Assembly: GCA_963816985.1 (NCBI GenBank)
Contig: CAWFMF010000004.1
Span: 992,001-1,056,000 of the forward strand
DNA: 64,000 nucleotides
From: JAIVJM01 sp963816985
Lineage (GTDB): Bacteria; Acidobacteriota; Blastocatellia; Pyrinomonadales; Pyrinomonadaceae
Reading direction: 5' to 3'
Part shown: positions 43,722 to 51,428 of the stretch, one piece after another
Position numbering within the stretch: position 1 is the first letter of the stretch
Layout: each line of letters opens with the position of its first letter
Translations under genes and position numbers: made by a program
Notes under the pieces: generated by a model
Databases searched by the model: none
What the model was told of the DNA's origin: nothing
What the model saw: the letters and a program-made list of their open reading frames with translations, nothing else

Positions 43722-43803
43722 CGAGACAGTACCGGGAGCGGTAGCGAGCGGGTTGACTTTATTTAAGCTCAACCCGCTCGCTACCGCTCCCGGTACTGTC
43801 TCG
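43722..43803. repeat. Perfect palindrome, family E copy 2
   Basis: A perfect 35-bp inverted repeat (43722-43756 with 43769-43803) with a 12-base loop (CTTTATTTAAGC), 18 bases after the stop of the SLC13 gene. It shares GCGGTAGCG with 6308-6383. Confidence 0.9.
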
Positions 43804-43821
43804 TACTGCTTACTGTCCTCT

Positions 43822-45654
43822 TCACAACGGCCAGAAGATGGGGACGAGGAGGATGACGATGGCGAAGACGGCGATGGTCAGAATCGAGCCGACCTTGACG
43901 AAATCGAGGAAGCGGTAGCGGCCCGGCGTGTAGATGAGGACGCAGGCCGGTTCCAAAGGCGTGAGGAACGAGCACGAGGCGGCGTAGGTGACGGCGACGG
44001 CGAAGGTGCGCGGGTTGACGCCGAGGTAGAGCGCGGTCTTGACGGCGATGGGCAGGACGACGAGCGCCGCCGCCTGATTCGACATCGGCTGCGTCAAGGC
44101 CACCGTGAGGGCGAAGAACCCTGCGAGCACGGCGATGTTCCCGTAGGCGCGGAAGTTCTGGACGATGAGGTCGGCGAGGTACTGGTCGGCCCCAGACTCC
44201 TCCATCGCCGTGCCGAAGCTAATCATCCCGGCGATGAGGACTATCAAGCGCCAGTCTATGAGGTCGTACATCTCCTGCGTGAGCACGGCGCGCGAGCCCA
44301 GAAGGATGAGCACGCCGAAGAGCACCGCCACCGAGAGCGGCACGCCGAAGAGGTGCGTGATGGAGAAGAAGAGGAAGACGACGAAGGCCAGCACCGCCCA
44401 GACGCGTTTGCCCGCCCGCTCGCGCGACGCGCCCAGCTCGCCTTCGAGGAGGAGGACGTGCCCGTCCGTCGTCAGACGCTCGACGCACTCCTTGCGCCCC
44501 TGCACCAAAAGCACGTCGCCGAACCTCAAGGTGACGTTACTGAGCTTCGTCAGAAGCGCCATCCCGTGCCGGTTGATGGCGAGCACCGTGAGGTCGTAAC
44601 GCTCGCGGAACTTGAGGCTCCGCAGGGAGCGACCGTTCAAGTCCGACCCGCGCAGCACGAGCACCTCGTAGAGTTCCACGTCGCCCGCTTCGAGGTGTCG
44701 CTCGCGCAGCTCGAAGTCGGGCCTGATTTCGATGCCCGCCTCGTTCTTGACCCGCAGGATGTCGTCCATCCTCCCTTGCACGAGCAGGAGGTCTTCCGCC
44801 TCGATGCGCTCCTCGGCGCGCGGCGCGATTCTCCCTGTGTCGCCGCGGATGATGCCGATGACGGTGAGGTCGAGGATTTCGCTCAGGTTCGCCTCGGCCA
44901 GCGTCTGCCCGACGAGCGGCGATTCGGGCCGCACGATGACCTCCGAGATGTACTCGCGTATCTGGTACTGCTCCATCAGGGACTCTTCGTCGCCGCCGCG
45001 CGCGGGCAGAAGTCTGAGGCCGAGGACGAGCATGTAGAGCATCCCGACGGCGACGATGGCGATGCCGACCGGCGTCAGCTCGAACATCGTGAAGGGGCGG
45101 AGGAGCTGCGCGTCTATCTGGAAGCGCTGCGTCAGCTCCTGACTCTCGCCGAGGCGCGAGAGCGCGCCGCTCACGGCGAGGTTCGTGGAAGTCCCGATGA
45201 GCGTACACGTCCCGCCGAGGATCGCGCCGAAGGCGAGCGGCATTAAAAGCTTCGACGGCTGGACGCGCGCGCGCTGCGCGATGCCGAGGACGACGGGGAC
45301 GAACATCGCCGTCGTCGTCGTGTTCTTCATCACCGAGGCGCAGGCCGCCGCCGTGAACATAATCAGCGTCGTCAAGCGGAACTCGTTGCCGCCCGCGATG
45401 CGGTGGAGGCGTCGGCCCACCACGTCCACGACGCCCGTCTTGACGAGTCCGCCGGTGAGGATGAAGAGCCCCGCGATGGTGATGACGATGTCGTTGCCGA
45501 AGCCCGCGAACGCCTGCCCGACGGTGAGCGTCCCCGTCAGAACGAGGCCGATGACCAGAAGGATGGTGACGACATCAATAGGAATCTTCTCGGTCGCGAA
45601 CAGCACGACGGCGACGACGAGAAGCGCGAGGACGGTGGCGATGGCTGGAGTCAT
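43822..45654 (-). CDS. SLC13/DASS-family transporter with two TrkA-C domains
   Basis: 610 residues. Hydrophobic helices flank a central soluble segment. Blocks typical of SLC13 permeases: GNDIVITIAGLFILTGGLVK near the N-terminus, LGGTCTLIGTSTNLAVSGAL and, near the C-terminus, LTQPMSNQAAALVVLPIAVK. Between them, at about residues 215-390, are two RCK_C/TrkA-C domains (EVIVRPESPLVGQTLAEANL; EVLVLRGSDLNGRSLRSLKF), which often bind nucleotides or ions. It imports anions such as dicarboxylates or sulfate in the inner membrane; the substrate is not assignable. The stop is close to palindrome family E. Confidence 0.85.
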   Translation of the reverse strand: MTPAIATVLALLVVAVVLFATEKIPIDVVTILLVIGLVLTGTLTVGQAFAGFGNDIVITIAGLFILTGGLVKTGVVDVVGRRLHRIAGGNEFRLTTLIMFTAAACASVMKNTTTTAMFVPVVLGIAQRARVQPSKLLMPLAFGAILGGTCTLIGTSTNLAVSGALSRLGESQELTQRFQIDAQLLRPFTMFELTPVGIAIVAVGMLYMLVLGLRLLPARGGDEESLMEQYQIREYISEVIVRPESPLVGQTLAEANLSEILDLTVIGIIRGDTGRIAPRAEERIEAEDLLLVQGRMDDILRVKNEAGIEIRPDFELRERHLEAGDVELYEVLVLRGSDLNGRSLRSLKFRERYDLTVLAINRHGMALLTKLSNVTLRFGDVLLVQGRKECVERLTTDGHVLLLEGELGASRERAGKRVWAVLAFVVFLFFSITHLFGVPLSVAVLFGVLILLGSRAVLTQEMYDLIDWRLIVLIAGMISFGTAMEESGADQYLADLIVQNFRAYGNIAVLAGFFALTVALTQPMSNQAAALVVLPIAVKTALYLGVNPRTFAVAVTYAASCSFLTPLEPACVLIYTPGRYRFLDFVKVGSILTIAVFAIVILLVPIFWPL

Positions 45655-46248
45655 TTAAAGAAGCTTCCGCTGGCTGTCCCCCGCGCCGCCGTGGACTCTC
45701 CTTGAGGCGCGGCGACCGAGATGCCGCGGGCCGGAGCCCCGCCCTCGGTCGTCAGACTCTGACGGACGAGCGCCCGACTCGCGGCCCGAAAACGCTTGGG
45801 CTCGGAACCCCTTCGTGCTGTTCAATGAAACGGCTGCGAGCATCGCATTATCGTGATCTAAGATCAAGCGGGAGTGTGCGGCGCGGGGGGCGGAGGTTCG
45901 AGGCGCGGTGGCCGGAAAAGCGAACAGGCGCGTCAGCCTTGGGAGCTTCGCGCCTGTTCTGATGTGGTCACTGTCCTCACCCCAGCAACCACTGGGCATT
46001 TGGATTTACCGCATGCCCGATTGAGAGCACTATACATGAAACGCCTCGCGCTCGTCCACCGCCCAAAACTCGTTTGGCATAAAGGCTCGAAAAGTTGTAT
46101 TGTCACACCATCCCACCCCGGCAGAGCCGATGGGCTGGAAGGCCGGTCGCACCGCCAACTTCCACCTCACCTCAATACGATACTGTTTTTTTTTAGACCT
46201 CGCCCTGACCTTGGCGGGGATCATAACGTTGAGGGGGATAATTAAGAG
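45655..46248. other. Intergenic region, no gene recognised
   Basis: 594 bases between the SLC13 start and the small gene at 46249. Small frames on both strands (for example 45702-45962 plus) have no ribosome site or protein-like composition. A run of nine T (about 46187-46195) precedes the small gene. No repeat matching the palindrome families was seen. Confidence 0.4.
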
Positions 46249-46482
46249 ATGCCTGAACTGCGGGGCGTACAAGCAACGCCGGAGACCAAGGAAGAGTGGA
46301 AGCGCGCTTACGCGTTTTACAGGGAGGCTCCCGGCGACAAGTACGACCAGAAGAAAGACCGGACCGACCGCATCACCTACGTCGCACAGAAGATGAATCT
46401 CACGCGCAAGCAGGCGCAGCGACGCATCCGAAACTACGAAGCGTGGCAGCGCAACATCAAGAAGCGACTGGTCGAGCCGTAA
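46249..46482 (+). CDS. Small basic helical protein, unknown
   Basis: 77 residues: MPELRGVQATPETKEEWKRA, then YAFYREAPGDKYDQKKDRTD, then RITYVAQKMNLTRKQAQRRI and YEAWQRNIKKRLVEP. GAGGGGG lies about 13 bases before the ATG. Strongly charged, with a helix-turn-helix-like TYVAQKMNLTRKQAQRRI segment, so DNA or RNA binding is possible, but no family was recognised. It has its own terminator at 46584-46626. Confidence 0.6.
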   Translation: MPELRGVQATPETKEEWKRAYAFYREAPGDKYDQKKDRTDRITYVAQKMNLTRKQAQRRIRNYEAWQRNIKKRLVEP

Positions 46483-46583
46483 AGGGTCGAGCGGAGGAGG
46501 AGGCCGCCGGGCGGAGACACATTCCGCCGTCTTTCTGCCAAGACGAGTCCGGCGCAACCGGACGCGGCGGGCCTCATAAACTT

Positions 46584-46626
46584 ATAAGGAGGGTCGGCGT
46601 CCGACGCCCGCCCTCCTTATTTTTTT
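46584..46626 (+). terminator. Rho-independent terminator
   Basis: A 10-bp stem (ATAAGGAGGG at 46584-46593 with CCCTCCTTAT at 46611-46620), inner GC pairs, and seven T at 46620-46626. Confidence 0.9.
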
Positions 46627-46730
46627 GCCGCCCGCCTCGAACGCGGCGGCGCTTTGTTTCGACGGGCCGCGCCGCCCGCCTCCGTGTGCTACTCTATCCC
46701 GGCTTCAAAAAAATTTAAGCAGGGCAAGGG

Positions 46731-47234
46731 GTGAAGACGTTGGCAGGCGCAAGGATCATTGTCATCGAAGACCAGGAGGACTTGGCCGCGCTCTACGAGA
46801 GCACGCTGTCGCGAGAGGGCTATCAGGTCTCGAAGGCTTACACGGGCGAGGAGGGCGTCGCGCTCTTTCAGGACGAGGGGGCGGACGCCGTGCTGCTCGA
46901 CATGACGCTGCCGGAGATGAACGGCCTTCAGGCGTTGCAGGAGATTCGCGCCCTCAACGCCAACGTCCCCGTCGTCGTCGTGACGGGCGAGACGAGCGAA
47001 GACATCCGCCGCCGTTGCGAGCACCTCGGCGTCCACGACTACCTCCCGAAGCCCGCCAACCACGAACAGATTACCGCCGCCCTCCGGCACGCGCTCGCCG
47101 ACCCGAAGACCACCACCGAGGAGTATCAAGTCGTCACGCTCCGCCTCCCCTCCCGCATCATCAAATGCCTCTCCGGCATAGACGCCAACATCGAGCGCGC
47201 CGTCGAACTCATCTGCCAAGAAAAATTCAAGTAG
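46731..47234 (+). CDS. Response regulator receiver protein
   Basis: 167 residues from a GTG start. Receiver fold at residues 8-125: acidic EDQED near the N-terminus, phosphoacceptor Asp in AVLLDMTLPEMNGLQAL, Thr in VVVTGET, and Lys in YLPKPANHEQ. The C-terminal 40 residues (YQVVTLRLPSRIIKCLSGID, then ANIERAVELIC) contain no recognised DNA-binding or enzymatic domain, so the output may be protein-protein. No sensor kinase is next to it. Confidence 0.85.
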   Translation: MKTLAGARIIVIEDQEDLAALYESTLSREGYQVSKAYTGEEGVALFQDEGADAVLLDMTLPEMNGLQALQEIRALNANVPVVVVTGETSEDIRRRCEHLGVHDYLPKPANHEQITAALRHALADPKTTTEEYQVVTLRLPSRIIKCLSGIDANIERAVELICQEKFK

Positions 47235-47275
47235 AGGCGGAAGCCCGACCGTGAGGGAGGGCGCAGAGGAAACGC

Positions 47276-47354
47276 AGAAGTCAGAACGCGGAACGATGAA
47301 CTGAAGAGCAAAGAGGTCTTGTCTTTCAGTTCATCGTTCCGCGTTCTGACTTCT
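47276..47354. repeat. Heptamer palindrome, family A copy 2
   Basis: A perfect 30-bp inverted repeat (47276-47305 with 47325-47354) with a 19-base loop closely similar to that of the copy at 5245. It ends 5 bases from the stop of the MBL exonuclease gene. Confidence 0.9.
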
Positions 47355-47359
47355 GACTT

Positions 47360-48379
47360 TTATTCGAAGAGTTTTTGTTCGACGGCGGTCGCGGCCTTCT
47401 TCGTCGCGCCGGTCTTGTGGTTCGAGGGGTGCTGCGCGAGGTGTTCGGCGTTGAAGCCCATCTCGCGGAGGATGGCGGCGAATTTTTTCGCGCCGTGCAT
47501 GGTGATGATGCGCTGCGCGCCGGACTCGCGGGCGAGGCGGACGAGTTCGTCGAAGTCGGCGTGGTCGGAGAGCGGGAGCACCAAGTCCACGCCCTTGTAC
47601 ATGTAGGGCGCGCTCTTGCTCATCGCCCAGCCGGTGAGCATGACGAGGTAGCGGCGTTCGATGTTGAGGAGCATCGGCTGCTTGCGGCAGCCGGGCGGGG
47701 CCATCAGCACGCGCCCCTTCAGACGCTCGCGGTCGTATCGCTCGTAGTCGCCGGAGAACTCGACGCCCAACTCTCTGTAAATCTCCGTCACGTTCCAGAT
47801 GGAGCCGTGCAGGCTCACGCGATAGCCGCGACGGAGCAGAAGCTCAAGCGCCTCCTGACTCTTCCCCAAAGCGTAGGCCAAAACCACGGGCACGCGGTGG
47901 TCGGAGAAGGCTCGATCCATCGCCGCGTAGAGGCGGTCGGCGGTCGCCACTTCGGGCGGGAAGCGGTACTGCGGGTCGCCGAAGGTGGACTCCATGACGA
48001 GCGTGTCGCAGGGGACGACGACGGCATCCGTGGCCGCGACGTTCGGACGGAGCTTGATGTCGCCCGTGTAGACGAGCCGCTCGCCGTCGGCCTCGACGAG
48101 TATCTGCGCGGAGCCGAGGCAGTGGCCCGCCGGGAACATCGTCAAGGCGTAGCGACCGTAGTCGCGCCGCTCGCCGTATTGCAGCGTCTCGACCTCGGTG
48201 TCGCCGATGCGGTGGCGGAAGATGCGTGCGGTCTCCGGCGTGGCGACGATTGAGCGGTGCTCGGCGATGTGGTCGGAGTGGGCGTGCGAGATGACGCAAC
48301 GCTCGCGCGGCCCGTCGGCGTCGAGCCACAAATCGAGGTCCGGCAGGTACAGCCCGTCACGGTATTCGACTCTCAGCAA
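47360..48379 (-). CDS. Metallo-beta-lactamase-fold exonuclease (RNA/DNA processing type)
   Basis: 339 residues. The MBL fold metal motif is SHAHSDHIAEH (HxHxDH), followed by FPAGHCLGSAQILVE, YTGDIKL with the metal Asp, and a beta-CASP-like part (VVLAYALGKSQEALELLLRR, VLMAPPGCR, LPLSDHADFDELVRL). It belongs to the group of putative exonucleases found beside DNA ligases and Lhr-type helicases, but no ligase is adjacent here. Divergent from the PAP2 gene. Confidence 0.85.
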   Translation of the reverse strand: MLRVEYRDGLYLPDLDLWLDADGPRERCVISHAHSDHIAEHRSIVATPETARIFRHRIGDTEVETLQYGERRDYGRYALTMFPAGHCLGSAQILVEADGERLVYTGDIKLRPNVAATDAVVVPCDTLVMESTFGDPQYRFPPEVATADRLYAAMDRAFSDHRVPVVLAYALGKSQEALELLLRRGYRVSLHGSIWNVTEIYRELGVEFSGDYERYDRERLKGRVLMAPPGCRKQPMLLNIERRYLVMLTGWAMSKSAPYMYKGVDLVLPLSDHADFDELVRLARESGAQRIITMHGAKKFAAILREMGFNAEHLAQHPSNHKTGATKKAATAVEQKLFE

Positions 48380-48532
48380 ACCTCTCGCCTCCGTTCCGAA
48401 GCCCCCGGCTCTGCTTGCCGCGCGCGCTCCGCGTCGTTTATTTTCGGGAGTAAGTTAGATGATTATAAGCCACGCGGAAGGTGCATGCCATCACACGCGG
48501 GCGACACTTTGTTTCGACGGCCAAGGTTGAGG

Positions 48533-49279
48533 ATGGACGACGCGCCGCACGACAAAAGCGAGTTGACGAAGGAAGAGCCGGAGGTTGTCCCGACGGTTCC
48601 GCGGCGCGTGGCCGCGCGGCGTCTGCTGCGCGCGGAGGTCTTCTACGCTCTCGGCCTTGTGGCGTTCGGGGCGCTCGCGCTCTTCGCCTACTTCAACGCC
48701 TACTTCGGCTGGGACTTGCGTGTGGCGCGCGCCGTCCAGAGCGTGGACGCGCCGTGGTTCGCGGAGTTCATGCTTCAGGCGTCGGTCTTCGGCAACGGCT
48801 GGACGCCGCACGCGTTGACGACCCTGACGGTGTTCGTCTTCCTCGCCTTCCGCCGCCGGAGCGAGGCGGCAGGCGTCGCCTTGAGCGCAGGGGGCGGCGG
48901 TCTCATCACCAACATTCTGAAGGCGGTCATCGCCCGCCCGCGACCGGCGGCGGAGCTGGTCGGCTTCGCCTACGAGGGGCGCGGCCTGAGCTTCCCTTCG
49001 GGCCACGTCACCTTCTACGTCTGCTACTTCGGCTTCCTCTTCTTCGTCGCCTACGCGCTCTTGCCGCGCGGCTCGTCCCTGCGGCGCGTGGCGCTCGTCT
49101 TAACGGCCTTGCCCGTCCTCGTCGTCGGCTTCTCGCGCATCTACCTGAGAGCCCACTGGCCGAGCGACACGCTCGGCGCGTACCTCGTCGCCGGTCTCTG
49201 GCTCGCCTTCTCGCTCGACGCCTACCGCCGCTGGAAGCAACGCGCGTCGTTCCGCCAGAATCCCACCGCCGCAGACTGA
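48533..49279 (+). CDS. PAP2-family membrane phosphatase
   Basis: 248 residues from the ATG at 48533 (AAGG 6 bases upstream); an ATG at 48485 with GGAAGG is the alternative. The three PAP2 boxes are present: KAVIARPRP, FPSGHVTF and SRIYLRAHWPSD. Several membrane helices surround them (VFYALGLVAFGALALFAYFN, LTTLTVFVFLAF, YFGFLFFVAYALL). Such enzymes dephosphorylate undecaprenyl pyrophosphate or phosphatidic acid. The gene ends 138 bases before the graspetide precursor on the same strand, with a separate promoter between. Confidence 0.9.
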   Translation: MDDAPHDKSELTKEEPEVVPTVPRRVAARRLLRAEVFYALGLVAFGALALFAYFNAYFGWDLRVARAVQSVDAPWFAEFMLQASVFGNGWTPHALTTLTVFVFLAFRRRSEAAGVALSAGGGGLITNILKAVIARPRPAAELVGFAYEGRGLSFPSGHVTFYVCYFGFLFFVAYALLPRGSSLRRVALVLTALPVLVVGFSRIYLRAHWPSDTLGAYLVAGLWLAFSLDAYRRWKQRASFRQNPTAAD

Positions 49280-49340
49280 GAATCCATTCTTAGGAATTCG
49301 TCGTAAATACTTTCATGGACTCGCGCGGGCCGGAAAATCG

Positions 49341-49369
49341 TTGACCTCCGCGCGGCTTTGTAATAGAAC
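49341..49369 (+). promoter_or_regulatory. Putative promoter of the graspetide cluster
   Basis: TTGACC at 49341-49346, a 17-base spacer and TAGAAC at 49364-49369, 49 bases before the first precursor's ATG. The ribosome site GGAGGAG lies 8 bases before that ATG. Confidence 0.6.
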
Positions 49370-49417
49370 AGCCGGGTTTTCTCACACTCAGACGAAAAGT
49401 TTGGAGGAGACCGCACC

Positions 49418-49885
49418 ATGAAGAAAAAGGACAGGAAGAACGCCTCACCGAAGGCCGCGCCGAGCGAGACGGCCACGCCGTTCTTCGCGCGCTACCTCGA
49501 AGGACAGGACGCCGAGGCGAAGGTCAGCGAAGGCCGCAACCAACCCGGCTTCACCTACAAGGAGGCCGCGCGGAGCACGAAGAAGGGCGGCGCGAAGAAG
49601 GCTGCCGCCGGGGCCAAAGCCAAAGCCGCCGCGAAGCCCCCGATTCAAACACTCAAGTACCCGTCCGACCGCGACGAGTGGATTTTCTACCCGTATCACC
49701 CGGAGGCGGCGACGGCCAAGGCCACCAGCCGACACACCTTGAAGTACCCTTCGGACAATGATGAGGACAGGGGTTACTACGCCGTCTACTCCGACGCGGC
49801 GGACGCCCCGAAGTCCGAGACGGCGAAGGCGAAGCCGAAAGAGACCGCCGGCATCCGCCTCTCGCGCAAGAAGCCGAAGGGCTAA
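49418..49885 (+). CDS. Graspetide (microviridin-like) precursor with two cores
   Basis: 155 residues. The leader has TPFFARYLEGQ (PFFARYL at 21-27), the conserved ATP-grasp recognition motif of microviridin precursors. A Lys/Ala-rich linker follows (about 54-73). Two core motifs TLKYPSD are at 78-84 (continuing RDEWIF) and 107-113 (continuing NDEDRG), with DE at the positions of the acidic ring partners. In microviridins Thr and Ser form omega-esters and Lys an omega-amide with acidic side chains. The very basic tail (RLSRKKPKG) is unusual. Followed by a second precursor and two ATP-grasp ligases. Two cores in one precursor should give two modified rings or a tandem product. Confidence 0.85.
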   Translation: MKKKDRKNASPKAAPSETATPFFARYLEGQDAEAKVSEGRNQPGFTYKEAARSTKKGGAKKAAAGAKAKAAAKPPIQTLKYPSDRDEWIFYPYHPEAATAKATSRHTLKYPSDNDEDRGYYAVYSDAADAPKSETAKAKPKETAGIRLSRKKPKG

Positions 49886-49956
49886 AGAGACTCCCCGCAC
49901 ACTGCCGGGCGCGGCGCGCGTCTTCACCCACGCGCGGCGCGTCCGGCAGACACTGA

Positions 49957-50031
49957 GGAGTTCAAAGTTCAAAGTCGAATGCAAGGCACTTGTCTTTAAC
50001 CTTGAACTTTAAACTTTGAACTTTGAACTCC
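49957..50031. repeat. Heptamer palindrome, family F copy 2
   Basis: Units TTCAAAG, TTCAAAG and inverse (ACTTTGAACT), lying in the 165-base gap between the two precursor genes, 71 bases after the first precursor's stop. Confidence 0.85.
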
Positions 50032-50050
50032 CTTCTTCTATGGAGACCCG

Positions 50051-50248
50051 ATGATGAATAACGAAACGAAGAACAGAACCAACTCCCCCGAAGAGAACGC
50101 CGGGCAGCCGTCCGTTCCCTTCTTCGCCCGTTTTCTCGAAGGCCAGAGCGTCGAGCCCGTCTCGACGACCACCAACATGACGCTCAAATACCCTTCGGAC
50201 AGGGACGAGGACATTGACCCGGCCCTCAGCCCCGTGCGTCCGTCTTAA
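50051..50248 (+). CDS. Graspetide (microviridin-like) precursor, single core
   Basis: 65 residues. Leader SVPFFARFLEGQ (PFFARFL at 23-29, the textbook motif), then a short linker and the core TLKYPSDRDED at 44-54, with the last residues IDPALSPVRPS. GGAG lies a few bases before two adjacent ATGs (50051 and 50054). A single-core precursor in the usual microviridin size range; the motif is identical to the first core of the larger precursor except for residues after DE. Confidence 0.9.
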   Translation: MMNNETKNRTNSPEENAGQPSVPFFARFLEGQSVEPVSTTTNMTLKYPSDRDEDIDPALSPVRPS

Positions 50249-50278
50249 TCAATCCGTCGCCCCGCACACGTCAACAAG

Positions 50279-50298
50279 GCCCGGCCCCGCCGCCGGGC
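50279..50298 (+). promoter_or_regulatory. Hairpin between precursor and ligase genes
   Basis: A 7-bp GC stem (GCCCGGC at 50279-50285 with GCCGGGC at 50292-50298) and a 6-base loop, in the 73-base gap before the mdnB-like gene. It could attenuate transcription so that precursor outnumbers ligase. No clear T tract. Confidence 0.45.
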
Positions 50299-50321
50299 TC
50301 TTCAACACTCGGTCTACTCCC

Positions 50322-51320
50322 ATGAGCCCTCGCACGCCGCGCGCCAACGTCCTGCTGCTCACGCACAGCGGCGACTACTTCACCGTCGAGCGCGTGGCCG
50401 AAGCCCTCGCGCGGCGCGGGGCGCGGCCTTTCCGGCTCGACACAGACCTCTTCCCCGAAGAGCTGCACATCTCTTCCGGCCTCGGCAACCGCGAGGCGGA
50501 TTACACCGTCGAGGCCGGGGGCGCGAGCCTCCGCGCCTCGGACGTGCGGGCCGTGTGGGCGCGCAAGCTCTGGATGCCGCGACTCGACGAACGCCTCGAC
50601 GAGCGACTGCGCGCGATGTGCGTGCGCGAGTCGGTGGCCGCGCTCGAAGGCTTCCTCGACGGCCTCCACGGCGCGCACTGGGTCAACCACCCGGCGCGCG
50701 AGCGCGAGGCCGAGAACAAGCTCCTGCAACTCCGGCTCGCGGCGGAAGTCGGCCTCCGAGTCCCCCGCACGCTCGTCACCAACGACCCGGCGCGCGCGCA
50801 AAAGTTATACAAGGAACTTGGCGGCGCGATGGTCGCGAAACTGCTCCGCCCGCTCTCGGTGAGCATGAACGCCGAATCCTTCTTCGTCTACACGAACGAA
50901 GTCACCGAGCGCGACCTCGCCGACGCAGAGACCTTGCGCCACTGCCCGATGGTCTTTCAGGAGAGCATCACGAAGGAGCGCGAGCTGCGCGTCGCCTACG
51001 TCGCGGGCAAACTATTCGCGGGCGCGATTGACGCCGGAAACTCCGCGCGCGGCGCGACCGACTGGCGACGCGCGGAGGTCGGCGAAGTCTTCTGGGAGCA
51101 CGCCGAAGTCCCGCGCGAGGTGGCCGCCGCGCTCGACGCTTTGATGTCCCGGCTCGGCCTCGTCTACGGCGCGGTTGACTTAATCAGAACCCCTTCGGGC
51201 GAGCACGTCTTCCTCGAAGTCAACCCCGGCGGCGAGTGGGGGATGCTCGAACGCGACCTCGACCTTCCCATCTCGGAAGCCATCGCAGACGCGTTGCTTC
51301 GCAAGGATTTTGGATTTTAG
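50322..51320 (+). CDS. mdnB: ATP-grasp ligase, MdnB/MvdC-like
   Basis: 332 residues from the ATG at 50322 (the frame extends to 50214 but the extra part has no conserved sequence). Typical of MdnB/MvdC: NVLLLTHSGDYFTVERVAEA, then FRLDTDLFPEEL, AVWARKLWMPRL, ENKLLQLRLAAEVGLRVPRT, LVTNDPARA, CPMVFQESITKERELRVAYV, and VFLEVNPGGEWGMLERDLD near the end. In microviridin biosynthesis this enzyme forms the omega-amide (Lys to acidic residue). The last residues and stop (51318-51320) are encoded in palindrome family C. No good Shine-Dalgarno is seen. Confidence 0.9.
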   Translation: MSPRTPRANVLLLTHSGDYFTVERVAEALARRGARPFRLDTDLFPEELHISSGLGNREADYTVEAGGASLRASDVRAVWARKLWMPRLDERLDERLRAMCVRESVAALEGFLDGLHGAHWVNHPAREREAENKLLQLRLAAEVGLRVPRTLVTNDPARAQKLYKELGGAMVAKLLRPLSVSMNAESFFVYTNEVTERDLADAETLRHCPMVFQESITKERELRVAYVAGKLFAGAIDAGNSARGATDWRRAEVGEVFWEHAEVPREVAAALDALMSRLGLVYGAVDLIRTPSGEHVFLEVNPGGEWGMLERDLDLPISEAIADALLRKDFGF

Positions 51321-51425
51321 ATTTCGGATTTTGGATTGAAAGCCATGTATGCTGAACAGTTCTAAATCCGACTTCGAGGTTGAGAAGCACGCTAATCTAA
51401 AATCCAAAATCTAAAATCCAAAATC
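51306..51425. repeat. Heptamer palindrome, family C copy 2, filling the mdnB-mdnC gap
   Basis: Units GATTTTG, GATTTTA, GATTTCG, GATTTTG on the left and the inverse on the right. It carries the mdnB stop and ends 3 bases before the mdnC ATG, so mdnC has no separate ribosome site. Confidence 0.9.
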
Positions 51426-51428
51426 GCC

